DNA of 10,000 nt from an uncultured Flavobacteriia bacterium (GTDB lineage: Bacteria > Bacteroidota > Bacteroidia > Flavobacteriales > Flavobacteriaceae), in contig CAMLRV010000076.1 of assembly GCA_946482495.1 (NCBI GenBank), forward strand, positions 1-10,000. Reading direction: 5' to 3'. The translations under genes and the position numbers were made by a program. Numbering within the stretch: the first letter of the stretch is position 1; each line of letters starts with the position of its first letter. The notes under the pieces are model-generated. The model worked only from the letters and a program-made list of their open reading frames with translations, was not told where the DNA came from and did not search any database. Below, piece after piece: positions 5,290 through 10,000 of this stretch.

Positions 5290-7395
5290 ATGAAATTAAA
5301 AACTACAAATACCTATACTAAAATTATAATCTTAATATCGATATTAAGTAGTATAAGTCTTTTACTATTTGCTGGGTTGCTATTTTATGTAAAGAAACAG
5401 CAACAAATTGATTATATAGAATCTAAAAATCAATTTAAAAGTGATGTTTTGGCTATCTACAAAATGGAAGTGCTACAAAATGAATCGTATGTAAATGATA
5501 TTGTTTATTGGGATGAATTTACAAAATATATTAGCACTAGAAACGAAGAATGGTTTAACAAATCGGTTGCAACTTCCATAAACACACTTAATTTTGATCA
5601 AGTTATTGTTTTAGATTTAAAAGGTGATTTAATCATTAAAAAAAGTAAAAATCCAGATTTACTTTCCGATTTAGAAGTCGCCGAATCTATAAAAAACATA
5701 AAATTACACAACATGTTTAGGTTTTACAAAAAAACCAAAGTTGGATATGTTGAAATTATTGGTTCTGGAATCTACCGATCAACGAATGCGAATAAAAAAT
5801 TCGGGCAACCTTATGCTTATTTCTTTGTAGTAAGAATTTTAAACGATGCATTTTTCAAAAAATTAAATATTGTAACCAATTCTAATTGTCAAATTACAAC
5901 TATTTCTTATCCGGAAAAAGAATCAGAAGTGAGCATTGAAATAAAAATGCCAGACGAGAATAAAGCCAAATTAGCAAATTTCTTGTTTGTTAGAAAATAC
6001 AACAACAACTTTATTATCTTAAACAATTTTATTTATTTTATAACAATTCTTTCGTTTTTAAACATGTTGATTTATTTCTTATTTATAAAGAAATGGGTTA
6101 ACAATCCTTTAAATTTAATTCGAAAAATACTTGAAAACAACAACAATACGAAAGCAATAAACAGCTTAGTAAAATATAGTGGTGAATTTGGATATATTGG
6201 GAAACTTTTTAAAAACAACAAGGAACACGAAAAACAACTGAAGAAAGCCAAATTAAAAGCCGAAGAAAATGACAAATTAAAATCGGTATTCCTTGCTAAT
6301 TTATCGCATGAAATTAGAACACCTATGAATGCCATTTTAGGTTTTACTAACATATTAAAAAATGACAAATTAAGTCCAGAAGACACTAAAGAATATTTAG
6401 AAACCATTGAGAAAAGCGGTAATAATTTAGTTTTAATTATTAACGATTTAATTGAAATGTCTAAAATAGATGCGAAACAAATTACACCAAATTACACATC
6501 TGTAGATTTAAATAGTTGTTTGAATGAAATTCATGAAACTTTAAAAGTTACAATTCCTTCAGAAAAAAAGATTACATTTTTATTCAAGAAGGACAGGAAA
6601 AACAATCATGTTTATGTTAAAATTGACGAAACAAAAGTGAAACAGATATTGGTAAATTTACTTACCAACGCTATAAAATACACAGACAAGGGAGAAATAT
6701 CATTTGGTTTTGAAATCAATTCAGAAACACAACAAATTACATTTTTTGTAAAAGATACAGGTTATGGAATTAGCACTGAAGACCAAGCTTTAATTTTCGA
6801 TAGATTTAAAAGAATTGACAACGACTACACTACAAAATCATCTGGTTTAGGATTAGGTTTGTCTATTACAAAAGCCTACTTACAAATGATGAATGGAACA
6901 ATTAACCTAGAATCTGCTATTGGAAATGGTTCTTTATTTAGATTTTCTATTCCGTTAGAAATCGCTACCAAAAAACCAAAAAACAAAAGTAAAGAATCTT
7001 TATCCATCAATTCAACTGGAATTACTTTACAAAAACGAATTTTAATAGCAGAAGATGATGAAATTAATTATTTACTTCTGACCAAAATGCTTACACCATA
7101 TAAAAATCTGCAACTTGTTAGAGCTAAAAACGGACAAGAAGTTGTTGATATTTTTGCCAATGATAATTTGTTTGACTTAATATTTTTAGACATCAAAATG
7201 CCAATTATGAATGGTTTTGAAGCTTTTGAACACATCAAAAAAACCAATACTACAATTCCAATTATTGCTCAAACAGCATTTTCATCTAATGATGATATTA
7301 AAATCATTGAAAAAACTGGCTTTACAGATTATATTTTGAAACCAATAAATCGTGAAGTTCTTTTCGAGTTAATCAACAAATATTTAAACAAATAA
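5290..7395 (+). CDS. membrane-bound hybrid histidine kinase with CHASE4-like sensor and receiver
   Basis: Domain order in this 701-residue protein is as follows. TM1 spans about 11-34. An extracytoplasmic region spans about 35-242, and its NDIVYWDEFTKYI start (69-81) resembles CHASE4 sensors. TM2 spans about 243-266. A helical linker rich in lysine and glutamate (310-333) precedes a HisKA dimerisation domain with H-box SHEIRTP and phosphoacceptor H340. The HATPase_c domain (about 445-556) has N-box N460, G1 DTGYGI (489-494), F-box FDRF (503-506) and G2 GLGLGLSI (519-526). A C-terminal receiver (about 583-700) has D589/D590, phosphoacceptor D634, T662 and K684. All catalytic residues are present, so it should autophosphorylate and pass phosphate from H340 to D634. 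There is no Hpt or DNA-binding domain, so output needs a separate Hpt or regulator; the Hpt gene at 3408-3752 is a candidate. The ligand is unknown. The gene is monocistronic and diverges from the exonuclease operon. Confidence 0.95.
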   Translation: MKLKTTNTYTKIIILISILSSISLLLFAGLLFYVKKQQQIDYIESKNQFKSDVLAIYKMEVLQNESYVNDIVYWDEFTKYISTRNEEWFNKSVATSINTLNFDQVIVLDLKGDLIIKKSKNPDLLSDLEVAESIKNIKLHNMFRFYKKTKVGYVEIIGSGIYRSTNANKKFGQPYAYFFVVRILNDAFFKKLNIVTNSNCQITTISYPEKESEVSIEIKMPDENKAKLANFLFVRKYNNNFIILNNFIYFITILSFLNMLIYFLFIKKWVNNPLNLIRKILENNNNTKAINSLVKYSGEFGYIGKLFKNNKEHEKQLKKAKLKAEENDKLKSVFLANLSHEIRTPMNAILGFTNILKNDKLSPEDTKEYLETIEKSGNNLVLIINDLIEMSKIDAKQITPNYTSVDLNSCLNEIHETLKVTIPSEKKITFLFKKDRKNNHVYVKIDETKVKQILVNLLTNAIKYTDKGEISFGFEINSETQQITFFVKDTGYGISTEDQALIFDRFKRIDNDYTTKSSGLGLGLSITKAYLQMMNGTINLESAIGNGSLFRFSIPLEIATKKPKNKSKESLSINSTGITLQKRILIAEDDEINYLLLTKMLTPYKNLQLVRAKNGQEVVDIFANDNLFDLIFLDIKMPIMNGFEAFEHIKKTNTTIPIIAQTAFSSNDDIKIIEKTGFTDYILKPINREVLFELINKYLNK

Positions 7396-7397
7396 AT

Positions 7398-8048
7398 CTA
7401 CTTATTTATTCTATTCGATTTCATCTTACTCGAAATAAAATAAAGTATAAATATTTCTGCAATAAATAAATTGAACGTCCAGCCTAACCAAGCTACAATT
7501 CTATAAGCATCCATTTGTTGTGGATGAAATAGAAATACGATGATATACTTAAACAATCTTAACGAAATGGCAGACAAAGTCAAAGCAAAACTTCTAATGG
7601 CAAATTTTTGATGTTTTACCACATCTTTTTTAAGAATATAGTATACAGAAAGAAAGGTAAAACTCATCCATAAAATGGATAAAATTACAAAGGCTGTTTT
7701 TGAAAAAATTCCACCATTGGCATGATACGACATCACTAAACCACTTGGTCCTGAAAGAAATAAAATAATTACAGCATACATTCTACCTGACCAACGATGT
7801 ACCTTTATGTATTTTCTTTTAATCGTTTTAGAAAATTGTAAAAATCCTAAAATCATTAAAAAAATAATCGTGTACACATGAGTAAAAAATGCTACTTTAT
7901 AATAATCTAAAGCAATTTCGTCTTGCTTTATTCGCAGAAATGCCACATCTGTATTATAAGGTATATACTGAAGCGTGATAAGCAACAATAAAAAGGAGAA
8001 GTAAAAATAACTTCCCCAAATTATATATTTTAAATATTTAGCCAACAT
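7398..8048 (-). CDS. DUF2306 family multi-pass membrane protein
   Basis: This 216-residue protein has about six hydrophobic helices (approximately 9-28, 53-72, 91-108, 116-138, 150-173 and 185-206). It matches the DUF2306 family by the VHRWSGRMYA segment (H84, R85, G88, R89) after the second helix and by KHQKFAIRSFAL (H146, R152) before the fifth. Further histidines near the helices are H57, H109 and H175. Conserved histidines in a small helical membrane protein recall heme- or quinone-handling proteins, but no CxxCH or other proof of a cofactor is present, so that is only a suggestion. The function of the family is not established to my knowledge. Its ATG overlaps the stop of the upstream YARHG lipoprotein gene by one base (TAATG), implying coupled translation. 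It ends 2 bases from the convergent kinase gene. Confidence 0.85.
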   Translation of the reverse strand: MLAKYLKYIIWGSYFYFSFLLLLITLQYIPYNTDVAFLRIKQDEIALDYYKVAFFTHVYTIIFLMILGFLQFSKTIKRKYIKVHRWSGRMYAVIILFLSGPSGLVMSYHANGGIFSKTAFVILSILWMSFTFLSVYYILKKDVVKHQKFAIRSFALTLSAISLRLFKYIIVFLFHPQQMDAYRIVAWLGWTFNLFIAEIFILYFISSKMKSNRINK

Positions 8049-9013
8049 TATCTTCCAAAATGATCATAGTATTCTTTTGCATTTTCTTCGTAGCGTAATA
8101 ATAATGCTACATTTTTCTTCTCAATTTCAGTTAAATCTTTAGTAACATCTGAAAAAACGGGCATATACCAAGAATGATAATCAAAGAAACCTCGCAACAT
8201 TTTATCTCTAAATGCAAATCCGTGACGGGCAAAAATTAAGTTCCTTAAGACAAAAACATCGCCTTTAGATAAATTCTCCACCAATTCTTTTTTCAATAAT
8301 TCAGTAGAAGGATTGATTTGATAAACCATTTCCGTTGTAGTATAAAATTGTTCATCTTCATATGTTTCTTTAATTGGATTTCCTACGCTATCTTCTGTAT
8401 CATATTCAATCTTCTTGATAGTTTTTTTATGGTAATCTACAAATCTACCTTCAATTTTATTATTCGGATTGTATTCAAATATTCTTTTAGATAATTCTAG
8501 TTTTCTCTTTGAAACTTTATTTTCTGACTTTTTAAAAGCTTCCCATTTTCCTTTAAGTAAGGTGTCATTTTTCTTAATATATAATTTAAATGCACCATCA
8601 GACTTTTCATTTCCTGGTTCTTTTACATTAATTTCGAAAGAATTATGTGTTTCAATAACTTTCCCTTTAAACTTTTGAATATTTCCACTCACAATAGAAT
8701 GTCCGATAATTTCAGTATCTTTTATTTTATCGATTGAAAAAGTAATTTTCTTATTGTATTCGTAATCTATTTCATCACTACCTTCGTCTATAATTATGTC
8801 TTCGTTTTCAACATAAGGCATATCGTCAGTGAATTCTCCTACCCAATATCCTAACAAATCGGCTTTTGCATTAATTTCTAAATTTGAATTAATATTTGGT
8901 TCTTCAAACTTGATGTTTTCAGCTAATGAGTAATCATTATTTGCTTCAGTTTTAATGGCATCTTTACAACCAATTAAAGCAATTGCAGCTGTAAAATAGA
9001 TTATTTTTTTCAT
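8048..9013 (-). CDS. YARHG-domain lipoprotein
   Basis: The N-terminus MKKIIYFTAAIALIGC is a lipoprotein signal peptide with the acylated cysteine at C16. The mature end CKDAIK is acidic-basic, so outer-membrane anchoring is likely and surface export possible. Residues about 50-185 look like a beta-rich module: alternating hydrophobic strands, LLGYWVGEF near 53-61 and LLKGKWEAF near 152-160, with a very acidic stretch at 70-86. The C-terminal region (about 245-321) is a YARHG domain: VLRNLIFARHGFAFRD with ARHG at 262-265, then GFFDYHSWY, then EIEKKNVALLLRYEE. YARHG domains are usually extracellular in bacteria and are suspected to bind cell-wall or other surface ligands; no activity is proven. 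The gene leads a two-gene operon with the DUF2306 membrane protein, its stop codon overlapping that start. The upstream E2 gene is cut off by a strong terminator. I found no convincing promoter. Confidence 0.88.
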   Translation of the reverse strand: MKKIIYFTAAIALIGCKDAIKTEANNDYSLAENIKFEEPNINSNLEINAKADLLGYWVGEFTDDMPYVENEDIIIDEGSDEIDYEYNKKITFSIDKIKDTEIIGHSIVSGNIQKFKGKVIETHNSFEINVKEPGNEKSDGAFKLYIKKNDTLLKGKWEAFKKSENKVSKRKLELSKRIFEYNPNNKIEGRFVDYHKKTIKKIEYDTEDSVGNPIKETYEDEQFYTTTEMVYQINPSTELLKKELVENLSKGDVFVLRNLIFARHGFAFRDKMLRGFFDYHSWYMPVFSDVTKDLTEIEKKNVALLLRYEENAKEYYDHFGR

Positions 9014-9100
9014 AATTTTTCATAGTTAATTGTTGGTTGAATAAATCTTATCAAACACTGTACCAATTATATTAACTAAAATTAACAAAATTTATTGCAT

Positions 9101-9134
9101 AAAAAAATACCTGATAAAATTTATCAGGTATTTT
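9101..9134 (-). terminator. intrinsic terminator after the 2-oxo acid dehydrogenase E2 gene
   Basis: Bases 9104-9118 and 9120-9134 are perfect inverted repeats with 15-base arms, containing TACCTGATAAA and its complement. In practice this is a stem of about 13 bp with a small loop. On the minus strand the stem runs into seven thymines (9107-9101). It begins 17 bases after the E2 stop codon and isolates E2 from the YARHG gene. Confidence 0.9.
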
Positions 9135-9150
9135 CAATTATTTATTTTGA

Positions 9151-10000
9151 TTAAATATCTCTATTGATATCCCAAGCCTCTAAATAATCCGCTACACGTT
9201 TCACAAAACTTCCACCTAAAGCTCCATCTACCACTCTATGATCATAAGAGTGAGACAAGAACATCTTCTGACGAATTCCGATGAAATCACCTTCTGGAGT
9301 TTCGATAACCGCTGGCACTTTTCTAATTGCACCTAAAGCTAAGATTCCAACTTGTGGTTGATTGATAATTGGTGTTCCAAAAACAGAACCAAATGTACCA
9401 ACATTCGTTACTGTATATGTTCCACCTTGAGTATCGTCTGGTTTCAATTTCCCAGCTTTAGCACGATTACCTAAATCGTTAACCGCTTTAGCCATTCCAA
9501 CCAAGTTTAATTGATCTGCATTTTTAATAACAGGAACAATCAAGTTTCCGTTTGGTAAGGCTGCAGCCATTCCTAAATTAATATTTTTACGTTTGATGAT
9601 GAATTCACCTTCAACCGAAATATTCATTCCTGGGAAATCTTTCAACGCTTTTGCAACTGCTTCCATGAAGATTGGAGTGAACGTTAATTTTTCACCTTCA
9701 CGTTTTTCGAAAGCATTTTTAACTTTATCTCTCCATTTTACAATATTAGTAACATCTACTTCAATGAACGACTGAACGTGTGCAGAAGTTTGAACTGATT
9801 CTACCATATATTTAGAAATCAGCTTACGCATTCTATCCATTTCAACCATTTCGTCACCTCCGTTTAATGACGGAGCTACTTTTTCAGTAGCAACTGGTGC
9901 AGCAGCAACAGGTTGTACACTAACAGCAGCAGGCTGAGCAACAGCATTTCCTCTATTAGCAATATATTTTAAAATATCTTCTTTGTTTACTCGACCATCT
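9151..10000 (-). CDS. 2-oxo acid dehydrogenase complex E2 (dihydrolipoamide acyltransferase), partial
   Basis: The frame is open to the right edge, so the N-terminus with its lipoyl domain is outside the window; 282 residues are visible. The fragment opens with DGRVNKEDILKYI, the end of the peripheral subunit-binding domain that holds E3. An Ala/Pro/Val-rich flexible linker (fragment residues about 18-42) follows, then the catalytic acyltransferase domain from about 51 to the end. The active-site motif DHRVVDG has its histidine at 9238-9240 and aspartate at 9226-9228; TNVGTFGS and INQPQVGILALGAI are also present. E2 forms the core of the complex and moves the acyl group from lipoyl-lysine to CoA. 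Sequence style fits the Bacteroidota E2 often annotated as branched-chain or pyruvate E2; substrate cannot be settled from this fragment. An internal ATG at 9849 is not the start. A strong terminator follows. Confidence 0.95.
   Translation of the reverse strand, partial: DGRVNKEDILKYIANRGNAVAQPAAVSVQPVAAAPVATEKVAPSLNGGDEMVEMDRMRKLISKYMVESVQTSAHVQSFIEVDVTNIVKWRDKVKNAFEKREGEKLTFTPIFMEAVAKALKDFPGMNISVEGEFIIKRKNINLGMAAALPNGNLIVPVIKNADQLNLVGMAKAVNDLGNRAKAGKLKPDDTQGGTYTVTNVGTFGSVFGTPIINQPQVGILALGAIRKVPAVIETPEGDFIGIRQKMFLSHSYDHRVVDGALGGSFVKRVADYLEAWDINRDI

Noticed and set aside
6072..6407. Minus-strand open frame of 111 codons inside the hybrid kinase
   Set aside because: It is antisense to the TM2, linker and H-box coding region; the phenylalanine/serine-rich product is typical of the reverse of a lysine-rich AT-rich gene.
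8469..8678. Plus-strand open frame inside the YARHG lipoprotein gene
   Set aside because: Antisense shadow with no homology signal; the minus-strand gene has a signal peptide and a recognised domain.
9014..9100. Promoter for the YARHG-DUF2306 operon
   Set aside because: TATAATTG and TTTTG-like motifs are present, but the spacing is 14 bases, outside the 17-23 range, so I do not call it.
9593..9775. Plus-strand open frame inside the E2 gene
   Set aside because: Antisense to a strongly conserved catalytic domain.
9847..9849. ATG as a possible start of a short E2-like protein of 232 residues
   Set aside because: The frame continues upstream without a stop to the window edge and encodes the linker and the end of the E3-binding domain, so this is an internal methionine.

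Overview
The window looks like a chromosomal housekeeping region of a low-GC member of Bacteroidota, most likely family Flavobacteriaceae and close to Flavobacterium. Four things point there. The composition is very AT-rich and genes start behind A/T-rich leaders without Shine-Dalgarno sequences. Candidate promoters fit the Bacteroidota form (TTG or TTTG, a 17-23 base spacer, then TAnnTTTG). The run rpmB, rpmG, DUF4295 (ribosomal protein bL38), ftsY is characteristic of the phylum. The E2 sequence and the YARHG and DUF2306 families also fit. I see no insertion sequence, phage, CRISPR array, tRNA or rRNA.

Layout, left to right. Positions 22-1225 (minus) hold ftsY, the signal-recognition-particle receptor GTPase, followed 10 bases later by a small two-helix membrane protein. 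Positions 1332-1998 (minus) hold the ribosomal cluster rpmB (bL28), rpmG (bL33) and a 50-residue DUF4295/bL38 gene. This cluster has a well-spaced promoter at its head, an internal stem-loop, and a terminator that overlaps a consensus-like promoter for ftsY. Next upstream is cinA (2078-3325, minus). Positions 3408-5139 (minus) form a tight three-gene operon: a DEDDh exonuclease with an ExoX-like C-terminal domain, a FAHD1-type acylpyruvate hydrolase, and a stand-alone Hpt phosphotransfer protein. A GC-rich hairpin terminator ends it.

Divergent from that operon, on the plus strand, is a 701-residue membrane-bound hybrid histidine kinase (5290-7395) with a CHASE4-like sensor region and a C-terminal receiver. 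It ends 2 bases from a convergent minus-strand pair (7398-9013): a YARHG-domain lipoprotein whose stop codon overlaps the start of a DUF2306 multi-pass membrane protein. Beyond a strong 15-bp-arm hairpin terminator lies the C-terminal part of a 2-oxo acid dehydrogenase E2 subunit, which runs off the right edge.

Functionally the window combines translation and membrane targeting (bL28, bL33, bL38, FtsY), nucleotide and DNA upkeep (CinA, exonuclease), central carbon metabolism (FAHD1-like hydrolase, E2) and signalling (hybrid kinase, Hpt). The hybrid kinase lacks an Hpt domain and a solitary Hpt protein is encoded about 1.5 kb away in the divergent operon, so a kinase-receiver-Hpt relay is plausible but unproven. 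Nothing here is clearly a new defence or mobile system. The least understood parts are the YARHG/DUF2306 pair, the small protein after ftsY, and the repeated hairpin motif around the bL38 gene.
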